Shown here: in pieces, positions 8,836 to 14,954 of the stretch | Position numbering within the stretch: position 1 is the first letter of the stretch | How the letters are laid out: each line of letters begins with the position of its first letter | Notes under the pieces: model-generated | Seen by the model: only the letters and a program-made list of their open reading frames with translations | Told to the model about the DNA's origin: nothing | The model's database searches: none | IMG/VR virus record: IMGVR_UViG_3300050821_001325 | Span: 1-21,499 of that record | From: a virus | DNA: 21,499 nt | Direction: 5' to 3' (one strand) | Position numbers and translations under genes: made by a program

Positions 8836-8841
8836 ACCTCC
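8836..8841 (-). promoter_or_regulatory. Strong ribosome binding site of the tail tube gene
   Basis: The minus strand reads GGAGGT, a full anti-16S match, 4 nt before the ATG at 8831. Most neighbouring genes rely on overlaps or weak sites, so this marks a gene with high translation demand. Confidence 0.7.
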
Positions 8842-8843
8842 GT

Positions 8844-9314
8844 TTAGACCGGCACGATGATGCGAACCGGGATGATGGCGACGGCCTGGAAGTCAAGGTT
8901 GCCCTCGTCCACTTCCACGACTCCATCGATGAAGACGCGCGAGACCAGGCCGCCGAGCGTTTGCACGTTGCCGAGCACCGGAATCGGCCGCAGGGCGTTC
9001 TCGACCGCGTCGATCAGCGGGTTAAGGATCTGCCCGCCCCCGGAGTCGCCCCCGGCCGCGTTGATCTCGTTTTTCGCGTAGATGTAGAGCGACCCCTCGA
9101 GCTCCCACTTGGTCGGCAGCCCGCGCTCGTTGGTGATCGCCTTCTCGTGCCGCTGCAGCTGGTACAGGGCCGGCCACGGGTTCGTATCCGAGCCCCAGTG
9201 CCGCGCCCGCCTGCTCACCGTCTGGAACGGGCCGCCGGCCGAGGCCAGCAACGGCGCGAACAGGGCGAACAGGGCCGCCCAGATCGCCTCGCGCCCGACC
9301 GGTGGGGCTACCAT
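8844..9314 (-). CDS. Tail terminator / tail completion protein
   Basis: This 156-residue product lies between the HK97 gp10-like protein and the tube protein, the usual place of the tail terminator. Its start overlaps the upstream stop (TGATG). The sequence has an N-terminal helix (REAIWAALFALFAPL), a central RHWGSDTNPWPALYQLQRHEK and LEGSLYIYAKNE segment, and a C-terminal region with VLGNVQTLGGLVSRVFIDGVVEVDEG, which resembles other phage tail terminators with one mixed alpha/beta domain. These proteins cap the tube and join it to the head connector. The assignment rests on position and overall pattern rather than on a catalytic motif. Confidence 0.78.
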   Translation of the reverse strand: MVAPPVGREAIWAALFALFAPLLASAGGPFQTVSRRARHWGSDTNPWPALYQLQRHEKAITNERGLPTKWELEGSLYIYAKNEINAAGGDSGGGQILNPLIDAVENALRPIPVLGNVQTLGGLVSRVFIDGVVEVDEGNLDFQAVAIIPVRIIVPV

Positions 9315-9805
9315 CAGCGCCCCGGCAGCGCGCCGCCCACGGCGGCCTCGATGCGCTGCTTGATGCCGGATGCCTCCTGGGCCAGCGCCGAGCGCAGGAA
9401 CGAGCGCTGCGGCATCCTAGAGCCCGGGTGGTTCACGCGGGTGGCAAAAACTGTCACTCCGCCCTTTTCGAAAGCGAGCACTTTCGCGTTCAGGGCCTCG
9501 ATCACGTGGGCCTTTGTCTGGCCCCCGAACTCGTGGATGGCCGCGTACTCGACGTTGGTGCCAATAGCGGCGGACGGCGCCGTGTCGGTGCCGCCGAGCA
9601 CGTAATGGAGCGAGCGGCGCAGGCGGCCGGTTTTGACGTGTAGCACATCGTCCGACACCTTCGCCTTGGCCGTGGACAGCACGCGCGCGGCGCTTTCCTC
9701 CACCGCGCGGCGCACGGCGGCCCGGATCTTGGCCGGAGCGGCCTGCAGGGCCGCTGAAACGGCGTCAGCACCAACGACGCGGATCGGGAAGGCGTCGGTT
9801 GCCAT
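9314..9805 (-). CDS. HK97 gp10-like head-tail joining protein
   Basis: The start is the ATG overlapping the connector stop (TGATG at 9807-9803), giving 163 residues; the same frame stays open upstream, but that extension is antisense-like low-quality sequence. The protein has the HK97 gp10 family pattern: an early amphipathic helix with Ala/Arg-rich turns, VKTGRLRRSLHY at about 68-79, an EYAAIHEFGGQTKAH segment near 97-111 and a C-terminal RMPQRSFLRSAL. Members act in head closure or tail joining and are encoded between connector and tail terminator, as here. It could equally be called a virion morphogenesis protein. Confidence 0.88.
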   Translation of the reverse strand: MATDAFPIRVVGADAVSAALQAAPAKIRAAVRRAVEESAARVLSTAKAKVSDDVLHVKTGRLRRSLHYVLGGTDTAPSAAIGTNVEYAAIHEFGGQTKAHVIEALNAKVLAFEKGGVTVFATRVNHPGSRMPQRSFLRSALAQEASGIKQRIEAAVGGALPGR

Positions 9806-10665
9806 CAGACCACCGGGAGCCGCCTGTACGGCTGCAGGGCCGCCTGCGCGGCCGGCGGCAGGGCCGAGACGATGTAGCTGATCGTCTCGCCCGCCATCGA
9901 TTTGGAGCGCTCGCCGATCCGACCGGTCTCCTTGAACCGCAGCGCGATCATCTCGATGCAGGCCTCCTCCACGTCCCACGGGACGGCCGTGTAGCCGCCG
10001 CTGTAGACGACGGTCACGTCCTTTTTGCCGCGGAATTGCGGTCGGTAGCCGGCCACATACACCATGATCGGATGCTCGGTGTCGAAGAACCAGCCCGGCT
10101 TGCTCACCGCGTCGCCCCCGCTCGGCACCACGATGCTGTCCAGCGTCACCGAGGTCACGGATTGGATCGGCGGATAGCGCACCGGGATCGGGTACAGCCA
10201 CTCGTTGGGCCAGCCGGCCCCGTCGAATACTGCGTTGGGCGACTCGGTGTAGGTGGTCTGCGCCAGCATCGAGCCGGCCGCTGGGTCATAGCCGAGCCAG
10301 GTCTGAATCGCAGCGCTGGCGCTGGAGATCATCCGCTGCAGCAGCGCGTCGTTCGCGGTCGGTGGCGCGCCTGACGGGAAAAGGTACTGCTTCAGGTTCG
10401 CCAGCACCGTGAGGTCGAACGGCTGCGGCGCGAAGGTCGGCAGCAGAACCATCGGCTCCGACCCAACCGTGGCCGGCCCGCTCAGGGTCCAGCTCAATCC
10501 GCTGCCGGCCAGGATTGTGAGCCCGGGCGGAACGCTCGGCCCGGTAACCTGCTGGCCGATCGCCACCGTGCCAGTCGCAACCGCGCTGATCGTCAGCGTC
10601 GATCCTGCGATCGAGGCCGTGACGACGGCACTCAGGCCGGCGGATGCGAGGGTCGGGCCTGGCAT
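9805..10665 (-). CDS. Head-tail connector (gp6-like) with extra N-terminal domain
   Basis: The true start is the ATG at 10665 (MPGPTLASAG), 4 nt after the upstream TAG; the same frame is open further upstream but reads through the neighbour gene antiparallel in quality. Of 286 residues, about 85-286 match gp6-like connectors: FDLTVLANLKQYL, PPTANDALLQRMISSASAAIQTWLGYD and the late VVYSGGYTAVPWDVEEACIEMIALRFKE. These form a ring under the portal. Residues 1-75 are a separate beta-type unit (STLTISAVATGTVAIGQQV, then GPSVPPGLTILAGSG), a sequence type usually met in phage fibre and decoration proteins. Its presence on a connector is unusual. The TGA overlaps the next ATG. Confidence 0.88.
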   Translation of the reverse strand: MPGPTLASAGLSAVVTASIAGSTLTISAVATGTVAIGQQVTGPSVPPGLTILAGSGLSWTLSGPATVGSEPMVLLPTFAPQPFDLTVLANLKQYLFPSGAPPTANDALLQRMISSASAAIQTWLGYDPAAGSMLAQTTYTESPNAVFDGAGWPNEWLYPIPVRYPPIQSVTSVTLDSIVVPSGGDAVSKPGWFFDTEHPIMVYVAGYRPQFRGKKDVTVVYSGGYTAVPWDVEEACIEMIALRFKETGRIGERSKSMAGETISYIVSALPPAAQAALQPYRRLPVV

Positions 10666-10669
10666 TGGT

Positions 10670-10867
10670 CTACTTCTGCGGCCTGACGATCTTGCCGCCC
10701 AAGTCTCGGTAGGTCCCGATCGGCTCCTCGTACTTCGTGAAGCCGTGCTCGATGAGAAGCTTCGCCTGGCTGACCGTAACCTCAACCATGCCGTCGATCA
10801 ATTCGGCGAGCGAGGTCGCGGTCACGCCCGGGGGCGCTTTCAGCTTCACGAGCTTTTCGTCTGGCAT
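10670..10867 (-). CDS. Small conserved-looking head-region protein (65 aa), function unknown
   Basis: The chosen ATG (MPDEKLVKLKAPPG) has an AGGAG about 10 nt upstream; the longer open frame extends into the end of the capsid gene and is rejected. The peptide has a basic N-terminus, a TSLAELIDGMVEVTVSQAKLLIEHGF stretch typical of small phage head-region proteins that sit between capsid and connector genes, and a charged end (YRDLGGKIVRPQK). I do not recognise a named family. A role in head-tail joining is inferred only from position. The 74 nt between it and the capsid stop hold no visible terminator. Confidence 0.75.
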   Translation of the reverse strand: MPDEKLVKLKAPPGVTATSLAELIDGMVEVTVSQAKLLIEHGFTKYEEPIGTYRDLGGKIVRPQK

Positions 10868-10941
10868 CTGCTGCGATCTCCTAAAGTGCGGGCGCTGGAT
10901 TTGAGGCCCAGTCTTTAATGCTTCGGCGCAACCCGCATCTA

Positions 10942-12477
10942 TCACCCGTTCCCGATATTCGTGATGAGCCCGAACGCCGGCGGGAAGTAGTTCTGCAGCA
11001 CCCCGTCGAAGTACACGCCCCACTCATAGCGGCGGGTGACCATCGGCCACTCGAGCGCCCGGTAGTCGTACCGCAGCAGCTTGCGCAGCACTTGCCGCAC
11101 GCCCGACAGCGGATACGGGATCAGGTCCGAGTACGCCACGATCGTGCCCGGCGGCATGTTCGGGTGCACCCGCAGCATCACCTTTTTGCCGGTGATCTTG
11201 TTGATGAGCCCGGCGATCACCACCCCACCGATGATGTCGTTTTGCCCGGTCACGTCCAGGTTGTAGCGGAACAGGGGCGCCCCGCCACCCGCGATGATCT
11301 TCGCGTTGATGTTGGTCATCTCCTGCGAGCTGACGTACAGCGTGTCGGGCGACAGGCGGTACAGGTCGTACATCGAGCGGAACATAGCGTTGAGCTCCAC
11401 GATCCCGCCCGCGCCGTCACTGGTCAACGGCGTGCCCGTGCCGGCCGTACCGGTCGCCAGGGCCTTGTAATAGCTGCCCAGACCCTTCGACAGCTGCGTG
11501 ATGATGCCGTCGTAGACGTAGCCGTTTTCCGAGTTGTCCGACGACGGCAGGGCCGTGGCGTTCTGCGTGCCGGTCGAGTCGGCCGTGATCAGGGTCGAGT
11601 TGATCGTGGTCACTGCCCCGAGCACTTCGCTGCCTGCCGACTGACCCCAGTACCAGGCGTACGCCACCGCGCCGACCACGGGCGTGACCGTCGCCGTCAT
11701 CGAGCCGGTCGCTCCGGTCACGGCCACGGTCGCGTTGGCGGACTTTTGCGCAACGCCGCCGCCATAACTGTCGCTTGCCCCGTTGGCCGTGGTGCGGTTG
11801 AAAACCGCCGTCAGGGCCGCCGTAGCCGCGCTAAAAGCCTCGCCCGTCGTGCCCATGTTGATGCCGGCCAGTTGGATATAGCCGTCATTGGTCAGTGCGA
11901 CGCAGATCACCGAATACGTGTGCGAGCCGAGCGTGCCGCCGGTGGTCGAGGCCGCCAGCGTCGGCGTGGGCGTGGTGCCCAGCGCCAGGGACGTGTTGCC
12001 GCCCAGGTCGATGAGTTCTTCCGACACCATCGTGGCGCGCAGCAGGTTGTCCACCACCAGCGCCTTGAGGTCCGCGAACCCTTCGGCCGTGTACTCGGCT
12101 TTCCAGGTGAGGTTGTCTTCCTCGCCGAGCTCGCGGAAGGCCGCGAAGTAGTCGGCCGTGGTGTGGTTCACGACCGCGTTGCGGTTGCCTTCCGACACGC
12201 CGGGCGACTGGTGCCCGCTGTTGATCCCGGTGATCGCGCGCCAGTTGGCTTGCGTACCGCCCGGGGCTTTTGCGCGCGGAATGCGGTCGCGCAACGGCGT
12301 GTCGATCGGGAAGAGCTGCTTGACCGGAACTTCGAGGTCGTAGTAGTTGATCCCGGAGGTCGCCGAGGTCGGCGCAATCCATCCGGCTTTCGCGAGAGAT
12401 CCGCCCGCGGCCAGTGCGCGTCGCACCAGGTCGAGCGATTCCCCCGTCAGTGCTGACGCAGGCAAAATCGAACTCAT
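10942..12477 (-). CDS. Major capsid protein with inserted Ig/FN3-like domain
   Basis: The 511-residue product lies directly after the prohead protease. I start at ATG 12477 because AAGGGGG sits 5 nt upstream; the GTG one codon earlier is too close. Capsid-like segments are NYYDLEVPVKQLFPIDTPLRDRIPR near 45-69, a helix with ADLKALVVDNLLRATMVSEELIDL and a C-terminal half with LYRLSPDTLYVSSQEMTNINAKI, IAGLINKITGKKV and LEWPMVTRRYEWGVYFDGV. Between about 165 and 315 lies a Thr/Gly/Ala-rich beta segment (GSHTYSVICVALTNDG, then GAVAYAWYWGQ) that resembles an Ig or fibronectin-type fold and probably projects from the capsid. An HK97 fold is expected from the neighbours; it is not proven by sequence reading. 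Confidence 0.9.
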   Translation of the reverse strand: MSSILPASALTGESLDLVRRALAAGGSLAKAGWIAPTSATSGINYYDLEVPVKQLFPIDTPLRDRIPRAKAPGGTQANWRAITGINSGHQSPGVSEGNRNAVVNHTTADYFAAFRELGEEDNLTWKAEYTAEGFADLKALVVDNLLRATMVSEELIDLGGNTSLALGTTPTPTLAASTTGGTLGSHTYSVICVALTNDGYIQLAGINMGTTGEAFSAATAALTAVFNRTTANGASDSYGGGVAQKSANATVAVTGATGSMTATVTPVVGAVAYAWYWGQSAGSEVLGAVTTINSTLITADSTGTQNATALPSSDNSENGYVYDGIITQLSKGLGSYYKALATGTAGTGTPLTSDGAGGIVELNAMFRSMYDLYRLSPDTLYVSSQEMTNINAKIIAGGGAPLFRYNLDVTGQNDIIGGVVIAGLINKITGKKVMLRVHPNMPPGTIVAYSDLIPYPLSGVRQVLRKLLRYDYRALEWPMVTRRYEWGVYFDGVLQNYFPPAFGLITNIGNG

Positions 12478-12482
12478 CACAG

Positions 12483-12489
12483 CCCCCTT
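12483..12489 (-). promoter_or_regulatory. Ribosome binding site of the capsid gene
   Basis: The minus strand reads AAGGGGG, 5 nt before the ATG at 12477. The 89-nt gap before the capsid gene also contains a 10-bp palindrome, CTTCGCGAAG (12539-12548), of unknown meaning. Confidence 0.6.
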
Positions 12490-12566
12490 GGGTTAGGGAG
12501 TTCGCCGGGCACGCCCCGACGCGCGGTTAGGTTGATCTCTTCGCGAAGCCTCGCGGCCCGCGCGCC

Positions 12567-14255
12567 CTATCTCAGCAGCTGCTGAGCCCGGCTCGGGTCC
12601 AGCAGCTTCTTCATCCAAGTTGCCGCCTCGTCCACGCGGCCATCGACCACGACCGGCGGGACCTCTGGCGCGCCGCCACCGCGCTCGACCACCGTCAGCC
12701 CCGCGGCCCGCAGCATGTCGGCCGCCTGCTGGCTCGCCACCGGCAGGCCCCCCACCGGCTGGCGCGCGATGACCTCGACCGTCTTGCGCAGGTCGGCCGT
12801 GGCCGCGCCCACCGCATCGCCGATCAGCTTGGCGAGGTTCGCAGCAGCTTCCTCGTCGGTGCCGGCCGCTGGCGTGGTCACAGCGGCAGCAGGAGTCGCC
12901 GTCTTGGTCAGGATCTTGCCGGCCTCGGCAATCGCGTCGGCCAGGATCTTTTCGCCCTCGGCCTTGGTCGGTGCCGCTGCCGCCTTGGCGATCCCGGCAG
13001 CGACGATCTTGGCGGCCTTCTTGCCGTCGTCATCGTCGCCGTCGTCCGCGCCGTCGCCGTCCTTCGGCATGAGCGCGTCCATCTTGTCGCACGCCTCCTT
13101 CGCCATCGACGTGCATTCCTTCATGGCCTTGTGCAACTTGCCCAGGTGTTCCGCGTGCGCGTCCATTGCCGCCTTGGTTTCTTTCGAGAACTTCGCGCCG
13201 GCCTTGTTGAGTTCGGCGAGCTGCAGCTTCGGATCCATCGACTGTCCTTTCATCACAAGTTGGATTGCCTCGCCCGCTTGCTCGCGCAGCGAATCAACGA
13301 GTTCGTTGGCTTCCTCTTCGGCCATGTCGCAGAAGATATCGACACCACTCTGCATCCATTCTCGCATCTGCGCCGGCACCGGCGAGCCGTCGCCCTCCCA
13401 GTCGAAGTCCGCCTGCGCGGCCTGGCAGATCCACGCGAGCGATTCCAGGCACTGGGCGAAGTTGGCGACAGAGTAGAGGCCCTTGGCGAGCTTTTCGCCG
13501 TCGTCCGCGCTGGGCGGGCCGTCCTTGTCGATCTTCTTCTTCCAGGCCGCGACGATCTTGCGCTTGATGCTGGCAACTTGAGCGGAAGAATACTGCGCCT
13601 GGTTCTTTTCCTTGTTGATGTAGTTCCACGCGGCCCGGATGTGGGCCTCGGTGTCGATCGGGTAACGCTTCTTCTTGTCCTCTTGGTAGCCGGGGTCGGC
13701 GTACTCCACGTCGCCGTACGGCTTGGCCGCGTCCTTCTCTAACGCCGCATCGATCAGGATCTCCGGATCGACGGCTTTCTTCTTGAGCAGTTCGACCAGG
13801 TCATCGAGCGCCGCGTCGGCCGAGCGCTTCGCCATCAGGATCTCGCACTCCGGATTCGCCGGCCGATCTACCAGCGAGACCTCGATCAGCTTGATCGCCG
13901 TGATAATCGTCTTGTCGAGCTCGTCGCGATCCTCGATCCGGCCACCGACCGAGAAGCCCTTCAGCACCTTGTTCTGCACCTTCTTGACCGCGATCGGATC
14001 GACCACGTGCGCGCCGAACCACGTGCGTCCGTCGTCCTGCACCGTGGCTTCGATCGCCGTGCCGACCGCCTTGGGCTGGTGCATCTCGCGCACCGCGCCC
14101 CACTTCAGGTAATCGGGCAGCGCCGCCTTGATCGCCTCGGGCTGGATCGTCTCGCCGTCCTCGTCCTGCTCGCCCGTGGAGGCGTAGCCCCAAACCTTGA
14201 TCGTGCCGTCGTCGGCTTCTTCGACCTTTGTGATCGGCGCGTACAGGCGTTTCAT
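12567..14255 (-). CDS. Prohead protease (XkdF-like) fused to scaffold-like C-terminus
   Basis: The first 140 residues carry the HK97-type prohead serine protease pattern: VWGYASTGEQDEDGE at 21-35, H59 in EMHQPKAVG, S102 in LKGFSVGG and E125 in LIEVSLVDRPANP, giving a likely His-Ser-Glu triad. Residues about 155-250 resemble the small DUF6582-type unit found in XkdF-like proteins (YPIDTEAHIRAAWNYIN, YSSAQVASIKRKIVAAWKKK). The remainder is helical, rich in Ala, Lys and Asp, with an acidic run near 400. It resembles a scaffold, and no separate scaffold gene is present. The enzyme should cut itself and the scaffold during head maturation. The ATG overlaps the upstream TGA (ATGA). Confidence 0.87.
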   Translation of the reverse strand: MKRLYAPITKVEEADDGTIKVWGYASTGEQDEDGETIQPEAIKAALPDYLKWGAVREMHQPKAVGTAIEATVQDDGRTWFGAHVVDPIAVKKVQNKVLKGFSVGGRIEDRDELDKTIITAIKLIEVSLVDRPANPECEILMAKRSADAALDDLVELLKKKAVDPEILIDAALEKDAAKPYGDVEYADPGYQEDKKKRYPIDTEAHIRAAWNYINKEKNQAQYSSAQVASIKRKIVAAWKKKIDKDGPPSADDGEKLAKGLYSVANFAQCLESLAWICQAAQADFDWEGDGSPVPAQMREWMQSGVDIFCDMAEEEANELVDSLREQAGEAIQLVMKGQSMDPKLQLAELNKAGAKFSKETKAAMDAHAEHLGKLHKAMKECTSMAKEACDKMDALMPKDGDGADDGDDDDGKKAAKIVAAGIAKAAAAPTKAEGEKILADAIAEAGKILTKTATPAAAVTTPAAGTDEEAAANLAKLIGDAVGAATADLRKTVEVIARQPVGGLPVASQQAADMLRAAGLTVVERGGGAPEVPPVVVDGRVDEAATWMKKLLDPSRAQQLLR

Positions 14256-14494
14256 GTTTTCGGCTCCACGATCTTGACCGTCAATTCAACTCCGAATTGC
14301 GTCAGCATCAGCGCTCGCACCGCATCGGCCTTGTTCATCAGCAACGCGGTCGCGCGATTGTGCGGCGCCCCGATCGACAGCGTCTGCGCCAGCGTGCGGG
14401 CGTGATGCTCCAGGCCCTTCGGGAGCATGGCGATGATCTCGACCTGGTCGGTTTCCGGGTGCGCCTGGATGACGGTCCATACCTGTTCGACCAC
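14252..14494 (-). CDS. Small protein of unknown function (80 aa)
   Basis: The GTG start abuts the upstream TGA, with GGAA and AGGAAGAG purine runs before it. The peptide has one beta-alpha-beta-like pattern: VEQVWTVIQAHPETDQVEIIAML, then a helix (LEHHARTLAQTLSI), then NKADAVRALMLTQFGVELTVKIVEP. It ends in an ATGA overlap with the protease gene. I recognise no family. It is the last of four consecutive short genes between portal and protease. Confidence 0.7.
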   Translation of the reverse strand: MVEQVWTVIQAHPETDQVEIIAMLPKGLEHHARTLAQTLSIGAPHNRATALLMNKADAVRALMLTQFGVELTVKIVEPKT

Positions 14495-14590
14495 TCAATT
14501 TCCGCTCTTCCTCAACCGTCGCCCTTCGAGGCGCAATCGCAGCCATATGATCGGATGCTGCCACCAACGCACGCTGATGGTACCGCCCAT
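14495..14590 (-). CDS. Basic microprotein (31 aa), function unknown
   Basis: A 31-codon frame starts with an ATG that overlaps the previous TGA (TGATG) and ends directly before the GTG of the next gene. It has a WW pair at residues 9-10, a short hydrophobic stretch (HPIIWLRLRL) and a strongly basic end (EGRRLRKSGN). Its perfect fit in a chain of overlapping genes supports translation, but it may serve mainly to couple its neighbours. No family is recognised. Confidence 0.5.
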   Translation of the reverse strand: MGGTISVRWWQHPIIWLRLRLEGRRLRKSGN

Positions 14591-14829
14591 CAGAAGAAGT
14601 CCTGCCGCGTGATCGCCCGCCGGATGCACATCATGCCGATCTGCAGATGCGTGCGCCCGATGGTGAGCCAGCCCGGATCGACCTCGCCGCTCGATTCCTG
14701 GATGAATCGCAGCATGTGCCGCAGATTGTTCTCCATCGTCTTGCAGTGCGCCATCTTTTCCTCGTGCGCCACGCTCAAGCGCCGCTGCGCTTCCTGCGCG
14801 AGCGAGGGCGGGGCGGCGTGGGTGTTCAT
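14590..14829 (-). CDS. Acb2/Tad1-like candidate cyclic-nucleotide sponge (anti-CBASS/anti-Thoeris)
   Basis: The 79-residue protein starts at an ATG overlapping the stop of the preceding gene (ATGA). Residues 10-47 form a charged helix. Residues 51-79 read DPGWLTIGRTHLQIG followed by MMCIRRAITRQDFF, which closely matches what I remember of the helical hairpin of Acb2 and Tad1: a Trp, a Thr-His-Leu-Gln run, a basic RRAI helix and a terminal Phe. Acb2 binds cyclic di- and trinucleotides that activate CBASS; Tad1 binds Thoeris cyclic ADP-ribose signals. The plain length (79 aa) fits an Acb2-type small oligomer better than full-length Tad1. The match is from memory of the family, not from a search; which nucleotide it binds, if any, cannot be read here. 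Confidence 0.72.
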   Translation of the reverse strand: MNTHAAPPSLAQEAQRRLSVAHEEKMAHCKTMENNLRHMLRFIQESSGEVDPGWLTIGRTHLQIGMMCIRRAITRQDFF

Positions 14830-14954
14830 GCCGATTTGCGCCGAACGAGCGCAAGCAGGGCGTTGAAAAGCGCCGAGCCGCCCGCAAAGCCGAGGCCGAA
14901 GAAAAAGCCGACCACGATCAGGTGCCACCAGTTGCCTGAGTTGATGATGTCCAT
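14826..14954 (-). CDS. Single-pass membrane microprotein (42 aa)
   Basis: The ATG overlaps the portal TAA by one base (TAATG) and is preceded by GGAGG at 7 nt within the portal gene. The longer open frame upstream is portal antiframe and is rejected. The peptide has a hydrophobic segment WWHLIVVGFFFGLGFAGGSALFNALLALV (about residues 9-37) followed by RRKSA, which predicts one membrane helix with a cytoplasmic basic tail. No signal-peptide cleavage site is obvious. It ends in an ATGA overlap with the Acb2/Tad1-like gene. The function is unknown; a holin-like or superinfection role is speculative. Confidence 0.72.
   Translation of the reverse strand: MDIINSGNWWHLIVVGFFFGLGFAGGSALFNALLALVRRKSA

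Noticed and set aside
10868-10941. Possible tRNA or small RNA in the gap after the capsid gene
   Set aside because: The gap is 74 nt, but I found no cloverleaf arms, no T-loop consensus and no strong stem.
10918-12456. Plus-strand open frame of 512 codons
   Set aside because: Antisense to the capsid gene, of nearly equal length, with His/Arg/Val-rich sequence and no domain.
12539-12556. CTTCGCGAAG palindrome and nearby CGCGA/TCGCG stem as a terminator before the capsid gene
   Set aside because: The stem is only 5 bp, no T-run follows and the position inside the head operon does not fit termination. Kept only as a remark.
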